Part shown: positions 1-9,870 of the stretch, piece after piece
Layout: every line of letters starts with the position of its first letter
Numbering within the stretch: position 1 is the stretch's first letter
Assembly (NCBI GenBank): GCA_030280995.1
Contig: JASXTE010000012.1
Span: 13,633,501 to 13,697,500, forward strand
Length of the DNA: 64,000 bases
Direction of reading: 5' to 3'
Source of the DNA: Hemileia vastatrix
Lineage: Eukaryota; Basidiomycota; Pucciniomycetes; Pucciniales; Zaghouaniaceae
The notes under the pieces: generated by a model
Told to the model about the DNA's origin: nothing
The model's database searches: none
What the model saw: the letters and a program-made list of their open reading frames with translations, nothing else
Position numbers and translations under genes: made by a program

Positions 1-1044
1 TTTTCCTTTAATTTCATGTTGATTATAGATTTTTTCAATATTTTCCATATGATAATATATAGGGGGAGAGGATGGATTTCAGGGCATACATTTTTTTTTT
101 GAAATCTGAATTTAAAGGATTTGTATCTAGAATCTGATTGTGTGTGCACTTTTGTGTAATCAGAATTTCTAGAAGTATTTTGTAAAATTCAAATTTTGTG
201 AGGATTTGAGTGAAATCAGAAATATTTTTAGTTGAATATTCTATCCTTTGAATATTTATATCATGTTTGATTATCAATCATTTCAGTTCAGCCTATAAAA
301 TAAGTAATAGCTTGATCAGAATGCCATAAGTGTTGGAATTTAATGTCTATTAAGTCAGTGCTCTAGCACTCAAGATTCTTTAAAACTAATAAATCTTGTC
401 TATTAGCCTCAATTTATTTCATTTGTGGTCCAAAATTCTCTCCACATAGGCTTGTGAGTATAAAGAAGAAACTTCACTTTTTGTGCTTGACAGAAGCATC
501 CACCTTTATATATTAATTTCTATGGCACTTTTTTCCATCCATAATCCCCTTTGAGATATATGGGAACCATTGGTTTTGTTTACTGGGACACATACTTCAA
601 TTACCTCATTCTCAAACTATATTTACTTGGTTTGGGTGCATAGCTGAATGGTGAAGCTCAGTTAGACCCTATTATCAACCTGCAAAGACACTCTAAAATC
701 CTTATTGTAAATATTGTCTTACTTTTCAATCAACTTGAGTTTCAGTGCTACCATTCTTAGGTTTCTCATGGTAACTCCTGCTTTTCTTTCTTTTCAAAAC
801 TCACTTGCTTCAGATCTGGAACAATATTCACTATTATTTATTACTTGAGGATTTTACCTTTGAAAAATCATCTTAAAATCTTTGGTCACTCATCACCAAA
901 GCAGTAATTTTGTAGCTCTTATTAATGCTTCAAGTGAGAATGAGCAGGCAATGTAGTGAATGCAAAAGAAAGGAATAATTTTTCACTTTAAATAACACTT
1001 ACAATTCCCAAAAATTCTGACCATGATTTCTCCACTATGTCAAA
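1..1044. other. AT-rich stretch, no gene seen
   Basis: AT-rich sequence with only short chance reading frames. I see no conserved motif, RNA gene or repeat in it. The G-rich array begins abruptly at its right edge. Confidence 0.6.
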
Positions 1045-2998
1045 TTAAGAATTAGTTTTGTGGGCATAGTGGAGGTGGGCAAAGTTGGAGTTAGTGGGGT
1101 AGTGGTGGGTGATAGCAAGGTGATGGTGGAGTGGTGGAGGTGGAGGTGGAGTTGGGAAAAGGTGGGTGGTTAAGAGGTGGATTTGGAGTTGGAGGGGTGT
1201 GAGGTGGGTGGGTGGGGGTGGAGGAGGGTGAGGTGGATGGGTGAGGGTAGACAGGTGCAAGGTGGATTGGTGGTGTGGGTGAAGTTGGGTGGGAAGGAGA
1301 GGATGGTGGTGAGAGTTGATGGGTGGGTTGGGTAAAAATGGATGGGATACGTGGGCAAAGGTGGGTGGGGGTTGAGGAGCGCAATGTGGAGAAGTGAGGG
1401 TTGAAGGGTGTGAGGTTGGTGGGTTCAGTGGTGCATGATGGGTTAGGAGGGGAGCAGGGTGGAAAAGTGAGGGTGGAGGGGAGCAAGGTGGGTGGGTAGG
1501 GATTGAGGAAAGCAAGGAGGTGAGTGGGGGTTGAGGATAGTGAGGTGGACATGAGTTGAGTGGGGGTAGTTGGTGTGGGAGGTGGGAAAGTTGAGTGGGT
1601 GGACAAGTTGGGTGAAATGGGTACAAGGTGAAGAGTTGGAGGGGAGAAAGGTGAGTGAGATGAAAAAAAAGTAAAAAAAAAAATAAAGAGGAAAATACTT
1701 GCCATGGAGGTGGATCTACCAGGAGGTGGGAAAGTGGGTTAGTGAGTGAGGTGGAGGGTGTGGCTGTGGAAGTGGTCAAGTGGTGGGAGGAGAAAATTGT
1801 GGGTTGGGTGATACATTTGGGGCTGGGCCAATTGGTTGGGGAGGTGTGGGAGGTGAGGGTGGGTGCAAGGTGTGTGGGTGGAGGTGGAGGAGCATGTGGT
1901 GAGCAAGGTGAGAAAAAACGTAAGAAATAACTTACCATAGATGTGGGAGGTGTGTGGAGCTTGTAGGTGGTGTAGGTGGTGGAGGGGGCTGTTGGATGGG
2001 GTTGAGGTGCAGGTGGCTGAAGTGGTGGAGGTAATTTTTGGAGGGGGTGGAACGTGGAGGTGGTTGAGGTGATGGTGGTGTAGGTCGGGTGGAGGGGATG
2101 TGGTAGGTGGTGGGGGTGGAGGGTTGGAGGGAGGGGGATAGTAATAAAAAAAAGAAACAGAAGACTTACCAAGGATGAGGAATTGGAGGGGTGTGGAGTG
2201 GTGGGGTGAAGCCAAGGGCCTGGAGTGTGGAGGTGTGTAAGTGAGAGGCATAACAAAAATAACTAAAAAAAAGTAAGAGAAACATACCTTGGTTAGCCTG
2301 TGTAGAGTATGGAAATGACTCCGATTGCTCCTGGGTTGAAGGTGGGGTGTTTGGTCAGTTGAATAGTGAGAGAAAAGGGAAAGGTGAGATGAGTGAGTGT
2401 GTGGGTGGGCAAGGTGAGGCAGGATGATGGTGGGTGGGGAGGTGGGAAAAGGTGCCTGTGGTGGGTGTTGAGAGTTAAGTGTGGAGGTGAGAGATGAAAA
2501 GCAAGGTGACCAATGCAAAAAAAAGTCTGTATTTAAAAAAAATCAATAAGCTTATCATAAAAGAGGGTAAATGTGATGGTGTGGTGGTGGAGGTGGTGAT
2601 TGAGATTGTGAAAAAAAATGAAATAAAAAAAACAAAGGGGAACTTATCAAGGAGGGGTGTGGAGACTTGAAAAGTGGGATGGTGGAGATGAGGGTTTTGA
2701 GTTAGGTGAGAGGCTGATGATGTTGAGTTGTATAAGTTTGGAGGTGAGTGCGAGGAAGAACATATAAAAAAATAATTATTATAGACAAAAACTTAGCAAA
2801 ATGTGGGGGGATGAAAGTTGGAGGTGTGTGAGGTGAAACTGAAAGGGTTGGGTGAGGGGGGGTATAGGAAGATAAAAAAATTTAATAAAAATGAAAAAGT
2901 ATATAAATAAATAAAATAATAATAGAAATAAAAAAATACGTACCAATTGTGTGCCGAAAGAGGGGTGGAAGTGAGGGTATGTGTATGCAAGGCAAGGG
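1045..2998 (-). repeat. G-rich imperfect tandem array with splice-donor-like spacers
   Basis: The plus strand is dominated by GGTGGG, GGAGGTGG and GTGGAGG words, broken at irregular steps of roughly 115-260 bp by A-rich spacers (near 1660-1700, 1911-1945, 2142-2180, 2251-2290, 2607-2652, 2761-2800 and 2873-2945). Several spacers end in ACTTACC or close variants, which on the minus strand read GGTAAGT, the canonical 5' splice donor. The skewed composition leaves a minus-strand frame of 403 codons open, rich in Pro, His, Thr and Ser, plus others in different frames. Because several frames are open at once I read this as composition rather than proof of a protein. It may be a decayed array of exon-like modules or a minisatellite with G-quadruplex potential. 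Confidence 0.6.
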
Positions 2999-3274
2999 AT
3001 GAGTGGGGTCAGTTAAGAAAACAGTAAAAATCAACAAAAATAAAAATTTTGATTATTGGATTTTATTCATTCTATAGAAGATAGATATTATTTTAAATTT
3101 TGTGTAAATTTTTTAAATACTTAATAAAAAGTATAAATATATTCTTCACCTCCAATGAGTTGGTGTGTAAATACCTATATATATGCAAGATAAAATGTTC
3201 TAAAATCATTCAAAATTAAGCAAAAATAGTGGAAAGTAGTCATCTTGGTTTCCAACTAAATTTTTAAAATACGA

Positions 3275-4148
3275 TCCAGCCCAAACTGGCTGTGAGTGTA
3301 ATTTTTTTTAATTGCAGAAACTAAAGTTACTCCAAGAAAAATTTGGATACTTTAATTTTTTTTCTATCAGTCAGGAAAACCTGATTTGTTGCACTTTTAA
3401 ATTTTTTTTAAGATTAAGCAAGTCACTGAAAGTGTCTCGGGTCACATATTTCATATTTCTAAATTTTGGCAGCCAGTTTGTTACTGGCTGAAAGATCTTT
3501 TATTTTTAGATAGAAATCAAAAGCACTGATAGTGACTTTGATTGCTCATTGTTTACGTACCTGCAGCCAGTTTAAAACTGGCTTCACCTCACATACTCTC
3601 TGCATGCAACCAATTTTGTCTAATGCAACTTAAATTTATGCAGCCAGTTTTAAACTGGCTGCTGTTGCTTACTTATATGAGGGCTACTAAAGTCACTTTT
3701 GTGGCTTTGGTGGCCCTAAAAAATTTATTACCCCAGCCAGTTAAGCTGGCTGGGAGGGTGCAACTGAGACAAATGTAAGAGCTACCAAAGTGGCTGAAAG
3801 CGACTTTGGTGGCAATATTGTTTATTTTACCAGCTAGGAAAACCTGTCTGGTTGGCATGTAAATTACACAAAAAAGTGACCCAAGCCACTTCAAGTGCCT
3901 CGGGTCACTAAGCTACACTTAAAGCTGGCTGCCAGCCTCATATTTTAATAAGGCAACCAAAACCACTGATAGTGGCTTTGGTTGCTTGAAAAAAAAATAT
4001 GCAGCCAGTTTTAAACTAGCTTCTTCTCACATGCTTGCTGATTGAACCAAATCTGTTTAACGCAACTTTGGTTGCATGCAACTTAAATTTATGCAGGCAG
4101 TTTTCAACTGGCTGGGAGGGTGCACCTGAGAGAAGTGTAAGAGCTACC
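3275..4148. repeat. Array of short hairpins (AGCCAGT / ACCAAAG / GTGACCC families), left part
   Basis: The segment is built from short inverted repeats following each other. At 3640-3662 the arms GCAGCCAGTTT and AAACTGGCTGC flank a single base. Similar hairpins lie near 3472-3495, 3562-3584, 3733-3752, 3999-4020 and 4092-4113. A second type pairs ACCAAAG with CTTTGGT (near 3676, 3783 and 3957). A third pairs GTGACCC with GGGTCAC (near 3878-3910). The array resumes at 9676 on the far side of a transposon. No coding function is evident; the small open frames here (3542-3778 plus, 3673-3894 minus) read through the hairpins and look like chance. Confidence 0.75.
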
Positions 4149-7100
4149 AGACACCACACAATATTTGGGGGGGACTTGCTATTAAGTCCTCAACTTGAAG
4201 TCTAATGGAACTCCGATGGAACTTAGACTGAACTCAGACTGAACTAATACTGAAATCTTACTGAGCTTTACTTTGAAGTCATATTGAGCTCTTTATCAAG
4301 TATGGATGATTCTTTACTGAAAGGATAGTGAGATTTGAATGAAAAATCAATATGAATATGGTAAGGAGAACTTAATATTCTGATTAATACATAGTATTTT
4401 TAATGAAACATAATTCATTGTTATTTTTGAGTTGAAAATGATCAATAAAAGGATTAATAATTATATTATTCATTTCAAAAATATCACTTTTAAACTGTTT
4501 AATTAATTAATTTTTTTTTTGGAAAACATATAAAATTCATACAGTGACTCTTTTTATTGGAAATTCTTGTTAACTCAGAACTTGAAACTTTAATTTTCAA
4601 GTTTTAACTGTATAAACTTATGATATCTTTGATTTATATTAATAAGTTTTAATTATTCAAGTTGTTTGTTTGAAGTTCCATTGAGTTATCTTTAAAACCT
4701 ATTGAACCATAAAAAATCTTAAATTTTATATCCTAAAATACAGTTGAAAACACACATAACTAAAGAAATCAAATATAAGAATTTGTTCTTTCCTAATTTA
4801 TGACTCAATGAATGAATCTCAAAAAAATTTTATAATAAATATTAATTGAGACATCTTTTGATTATATTTCTTAATGGAAGTCTAATTCTTATGATAGTAG
4901 AGTTTAATCCAATTTTTGGGATTTTTAAATATAAAAAGATGATTAAAAGTGACATATAATTGATTCCTGCCTTTTTTAGGTTCTATTTATTGCTCAAATA
5001 ATAAGTGATTCATACTATCAATTTTTTTAAAAAAATGAATAGCTGATAATGGAGCTATGTGTAATATATTCTCTCACCATTTCATAAGCATTATATGAGC
5101 TGTTAGAGTTATCTCATGGTTGGAAATAATTAATCATTACTCAGTAAATTTTTAATGTGACAAAAAGACATTTAAACTAAATCAAAATTTTAAAGATAAA
5201 ATAAATATAAATATATAAAAATCTTCAAACTGCATTTTAAATCTAAAGAGTGCATCAATATTATTTTTAAGGATAATAAAATTGTTTGCCTGGAAACATG
5301 AACATCATATTTTTAAAATTATTTCACATGTGAAAAGAGGTTTTTAAACTTTAATTTTAGATGTTATTTATTTTCAAGGACTCTCTCAGTAATGTGGAAG
5401 TAGCTATTTTTTATAATTCTATCAGTTTCTAATTGAAGGTCTACTATATGATGTCTAATTTTTACAAAAGATACAATATGCATTTTTAGTCATTCACATT
5501 GGAAAAAACTAGCATTAAAAAGATTAATTTTTGTTTAATATATAACCTACTACATATTTTATATTAAAGTACATAATAATTTAACTTCATGTTGCTCAAA
5601 CATAAACTAAATACAATGGTTCAGGTATACACCTTTAGTTTTTAGAAAAAAGTTTTCACAGGAGTAATTCATTACTAAAAATTAAAAAATAACTTTTAAG
5701 TAAGGAAAATGTGGCTTAAGTATTTATCAATTGTTGATTATAAATATGATAATCACACTGATAGGTAAACATTGTATTATGGTGCTATCCAATGTGTAAG
5801 TCTATGATTTAAAAACAATTGGTATTATATTAGAAATGAGACTATATAAATCTTTACAGTAATTTACCTTATCAAAAATACATAATAGTATTAATTTATT
5901 TTTATGAAAATTCATTAAAAAAAGTATTTTTTAATCTCTTCATCAATATTTTAACAACTAATTAGGTTTATAATTTTCTTTTATAAAAATATAAAATGAT
6001 GAAATGATGACTATTCTCTTTTCTAAAAAAATAGCAAGGTTATTATCCTGTTGGCTTCAATTTAGCTTATATATATCAATCAAAGAAATAAAATGATACT
6101 AAGAAGTATCTGAATAATCTTTATTTAAAACAAAAAAAATCTTTCTTTATATTATTTTAAAATTAAGCAGTATATCTGCTACCTTTTATAAATATTATAA
6201 TTCATTACTATTGTGTTTATTAATTTTCTTAACCTATCATACAGAGAAAAAGACATATCATAATTATAGCAAATATAATTACAATAAATTTTTATATATA
6301 ATATTTTATCAAAATGATACATCACCTCTATTTATTTTTAGAACTTGAAAATATTTAATTTATATTTTTTTGAAATAAAAATACACTTATTTTTAAATTA
6401 GAAAATCTTACATATAATTTTTAAAAAAATAAAAATCTTCTCAAAGTTGAACTCAGCTTGAACCACAATGTTAAACAGGATCTCATCAGTAGTTAAATTT
6501 AAGTTCCATAAAAACTAAGTTATATATTGATATAAAAACTTATATATTCATTGTAATTGAAATATTGTAGTAGGATAAAGGACACAAGTGGTTTCATTTT
6601 TTACTGAATGGATAATAGTAAATATATTAATAAAGCTTACTTATTTAATTTTCTCAAAATTTTATTTATTAAATGTCATTTTTTATGTATGTATAGTAAT
6701 CATAAAAAAAGAGGTCAAGAAATTTTTTTTAAATATTTAAATTTATTGTGTGTGAAATCTTTATTTGAATACAATAATTTAATTCAAAGCTACTTGGAAT
6801 ATCATAAACAGAATTAAAAATTATACTAAAATATAAATACACTGATCTCATAAAATCAATAAGGGCATCAGTTTAAAATTTTAACATAGGTTATGTTCAT
6901 TTTTTTGATTTTTTTTTGGAAATTTTCCCTATTTTTTTTTCTTTTTTATCCAATGTGTAGTTAACAGAAGCATTTTGTAAAATAGTTTGTAAAAAAGTGA
7001 AATAGTACTTTAAAACTAATATCTATATACTAATAAATATTCTATCATTTATTGAAGCCTATAATACCAGCAGCCAATAAATCTGTATTTTTTGTGGATA

Positions 7101-7176
7101 AATTTGTACATATGACAATACAGTAGAGGTATTGATTATTTTAAGAGACCAAAAAAAATTACTGAAAACTGACAGG

Positions 7177-7212
7177 GTGAACTCTATTCTTTAGCTGAAG
7201 AATAGAGTCCAC
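7177..7212. repeat. Inverted repeat GTGAACTCTATTCTT / GAAGAATAGAGTCCAC
   Basis: A near-perfect 36-bp hairpin with about 16-bp arms. It directly precedes a long pyrimidine-rich tract. A relative at 8678-8711 sits at the end of a purine-rich tract, as if the two were termini of the same unknown element type in opposite orientation. Confidence 0.65.
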
Positions 7213-7215
7213 CTT

Positions 7216-7935
7216 CAGTTTATTGCTGCCTTGTTTGACACACTTTTCACATCCCCTCACCTTTTGCTGCTTTTTCACCCTTTTCAGTTTGATTCACACC
7301 CCTCCCCTTTCAAAAGGTATCCTTATAATCTTGCTGAAATTTCCAGCTCTCTCCAGCCTATTTTACATTTCTTCTCACCCCTGTCCTCCCCTCCCCATTC
7401 ACTTTTTACCCCACCCGAGCTCTTTTTCTTTTCTCCTCATCCTTCCTCATCCCTTTTAAATGCCTCCATACACCAAGCCATCCCTTTTTAATCATTTTTA
7501 GGCCTTCTTTTTTTCCCTCAATCCCATAGCACCCCTTTTGTACCCCATCACATCACTCTCGCTTGTATATGTACTTTTCTTTCTCTAAAACTCAACTATT
7601 TCTTCCCCAACTCAATCCAGCGCTTTATCTTTTCACTCCACCCCTTTTTCTTACTAAATCACCACTTTCACTCCCTATGGAGTAAAAAGGGTGGCAACAA
7701 GAATGAAAAAAGTGGGGTTCAGTGAGCTGGGGTGTAGGGGGGTTTAGAGGGGAGTAAAGAAGATAGAATGGGTGTCAAACAAGTAAGGTAGGGTGAATAA
7801 TGAGGGAGAGGGGTGAAGAAAGGGGGCACAAGTGTAGAAGAGGGGAGAGGAATGAGGATATTAAATCAAAATCTAAGAGAGGGAGAGGGTGCTAGAGGGT
7901 AGGAGATTGGTATGCAGAAGAGTAGGGAACAAATT
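7216..7935. repeat. Polypyrimidine-to-polypurine strand switch
   Basis: On the plus strand about 460 bp are strongly pyrimidine-rich (CCCCTCACC, CTTTTCACCC), switching near 7676 to about 260 bp of purine-rich sequence (GGGGTGAAGAAAGGGGG). Two overlapping open frames in the first half (7223-7459 and 7231-7491) are rich in Ser, Pro, Leu and Phe and follow from composition. The arrangement could be a degenerate foldback or a triplex-forming tract. Confidence 0.5.
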
Positions 7936-8239
7936 AGTGAGAAGAATAATCTTAAAAAACATAAAATAATACAAATACACAATAAAATATAAGGAATGGA
8001 AAGTGAAATGGTGTGAAACCAAAGGAGAAGCTTATAATTATTTGGCCCTTTTTAATAGCCATATTTTTGTTCTGATAAAAATTGGACACTTACTTGTTTG
8101 ATATAGTGAAGATAACTGTAATTTAATTTTTTTAAAGTAGCACCCATATATTTTTTAAACATTTGAAATGTGTATGAACATAAATTTTAAAAATTATAAC
8201 CTAAAATAAATCTGTTATTAATGAGTTTTAAATTGTTCT

Positions 8240-9125
8240 CACCACACAATATGGGGGTCGGACTTGCTAGCAAGTCCGCAACCTTGAACCCGAATTCATA
8301 TCTTTTTGAGAACACATTGAGGAAGTGATGAAACCATCATGAAGAAGTATTGAATTTACTTTGAACACACCTTGAAGCTCATGTGAACACAAATGAGGCT
8401 ACAAGGGTTGGAAAGGCTGGAGAGAGGGGTGAGGAAGGGTATATGGGGTAGCAAAAAGGTTGGGAAAGAGTTGGAAGGGAAGATTAAGGGTTCCAAGGCA
8501 TTTTAAATGAAGAAAAGGGTCTGGGAGAGGTTGAGAGGGGTGAAATAGGTATCAAAAGAGGATGGCATACAATGGGGCTGGGAGAAAAGCGAAAGGCATG
8601 GGGAGGGAAGACAAGCATGTGTTGATAGAATTGAAAGGGATGGAGATTGGTGCAAACAGAGTGTGAAAATAGGAGGATGAACTCTGTTCTTCGGGCGAAT
8701 AACAGAGTTCACTTCTATAAAATATTAGCTGAAACATAGTTTTCAATTCTGTAAAAACAGTTTTAAGTAATAGAAAAAGTCACTGGTTTTTGTTTATGTA
8801 ATCTGAAATTTTTTAATAAAATTATTGTATTTAAGAATTGCGATATTTTCAATCAATTTTTTTTGATCAACTTAATTTAATAAAGTATTATTTTAATAAG
8901 TTGCTTCCAAAAATACTTTGCATTGAGTAGACTCATGGAATAATTTTTTATGGATTCCATTCAGTTATCCTCACAATTTCACTATGTTTTCAATATAAAT
9001 CCATTATTATTTGTGTGATACTTCAAGTGAAAGTTCAGTATTACTTCAGTCTGAGTTCCATCTGATTTCCATCTGACTTCAAGTTGCGGACTTGCTAGCA
9101 AGTCCACCCCCCATATTGCGTGGTG
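8240..9125 (-). mobile_element. 886-bp CACTA-like non-autonomous element nested in the 5.5-kb element
   Basis: The ends are CACCACACAATATGGGGG and, inverted, CCCCCCATATTGCGTGGTG, each followed inward by GGACTTGCTAGCAAGTCC. The flanks are perfect 3-bp duplications TCT (8237-8239 and 9126-9128). Its left subterminal sequence matches the right end of the enclosing element and its right subterminal sequence matches the enclosing left end, so it is inserted in inverted orientation. The middle (about 8400-8690) is purine-rich. Open frames there on the minus strand are compositional. No coding capacity is recognised. Confidence 0.88.
8678..8711. repeat. Inverted repeat TGAACTCTGTT / AACAGAGTTCA
   Basis: Perfect 11-bp arms around a 12-bp loop, at the right edge of a purine-rich tract inside the 886-bp element. 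It is the counterpart of the hairpin at 7177-7212. Confidence 0.65.
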
Positions 9126-9675
9126 TCTGAACTCTGCAAAAATATTTTCAAGCTAAAATATTTTTCAAGATTATATATTCAAACAATAAGAACAAAAAAA
9201 TATTTTTGGAAAAATTTTTACTGATAAAAATTTGATTGGCATCAATGATTCAATGAATTTTTTTTCTTGAATAATTTCTTATAATATTGGATGATTTATC
9301 TATATATTTAGAGCTAAAAAATAATATAAAAATATTTAAAATGTCTCTTAGCTCAATTTAAATGAGAAATTAATAATTTTATAAGATTACAAAAAAATTT
9401 ATAATATCTTGCATGTGCCAACCTGGTTGGGTGGTTGGGTTCAATTTTTTTAATATTACTTCAAACGTTCTTGTAGTTCAAGCCTCAAGATTATTGTTGC
9501 TAATGATTGCCCATGCTCAAATAAATTTTCAACTTATCTTCAAAGGGTATTCAAAGTAAATTCAATACTTCTTTATGATGGTTTCATCACTTCCTCAATG
9601 TGTGCTAAAAAAGATATGAATTAGGGTTCAATGTTGTGGACTTGCTAGCAAGTCCGCCCCCCATATTGCGTGGTG

Positions 9676-9870
9676 AAAGTTACTGAAAGCAACTTTGGTG
9701 GCTATATTGTTTATTTTACCAGCCAGGAAAACCTGGCTGGTTGGCTCTAAATTACACAAAAAAGTGACCCAAGCCATTTCAAGTGGCTTGGGTCACTAAG
9801 CTACACTTAAAGCTGGCAGCCAGTACTTAACTGGCTTCCAAAGCACTATTATACATAGTTCAGTGATCAG
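9676..9870. repeat. Array of short hairpins, right part
   Basis: Continuation of the 3275-4148 array after the transposon. It contains the perfect inverted repeat ACCAGCCAGG / CCTGGCTGGT near 9718-9741, the pair GTGACCCAAGCC / GGCTTGGGTCAC near 9764-9796, and the pair AAAGTTACTG / CAACTTTGG at its start. The order of hairpin types matches that at 3783-3910, so the units repeat at a larger scale. Confidence 0.75.

Larger units (their letters stand above)
4152..9675 (+). mobile_element. 5.5-kb CACTA-like TIR transposon, no transposase recognised
   Basis: The left end reads CACCACACAATATTTGGGG and the right end is its inverted partner, finishing ATATTGCGTGGTG. Just inside each end is a self-complementary block, perfect at the right end (GGACTTGCTAGCAAGTCC) and degraded at the left. 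The flanks are AGA (4149-4151) and AAA (9676-9678). The hairpin array reads continuously if one AAA is restored, so this is a 3-bp target duplication with one substitution. Three-bp duplications and CACTA/CACCA ends are typical of the CACTA (EnSpm) superfamily. Subterminal direct repeats of a GAACT-CAGACT type lie at about 4195-4260. The interior is AT-rich and I find no transposase, so it is non-autonomous or heavily decayed. It contains an inverted 886-bp relative at 8240-9125. Confidence 0.8.

Noticed and set aside
1045..2256. 403-codon minus-strand open frame in the G-rich array
   Set aside because: Composition of the array leaves several frames open at once; the peptide is low-complexity Pro/His/Thr/Ser with no domain. 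Kept only as part of the repeat.
3542..3778. Small ORFs on both strands in the first hairpin array
   Set aside because: They run through inverted repeats, and their overlap on opposite strands is a by-product of the palindromes.
6608..6817. 69-codon ORF inside the 5.5-kb transposon
   Set aside because: AT-rich chance composition (Asn, Lys, Phe, Leu), no transposase motif, and no similar frame nearby.
7223..7491. Two overlapping Ser/Pro/Leu-rich ORFs
   Set aside because: Direct consequence of the pyrimidine-rich tract; both frames are open.
8240..9125. Possible Harbinger/PIF assignment because of 3-bp duplications
   Set aside because: Duplications TCT, AAA and ACT do not fit the TWA preference, and the CACTA/CACCA ends fit CACTA better. 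Still unproven without a transposase.
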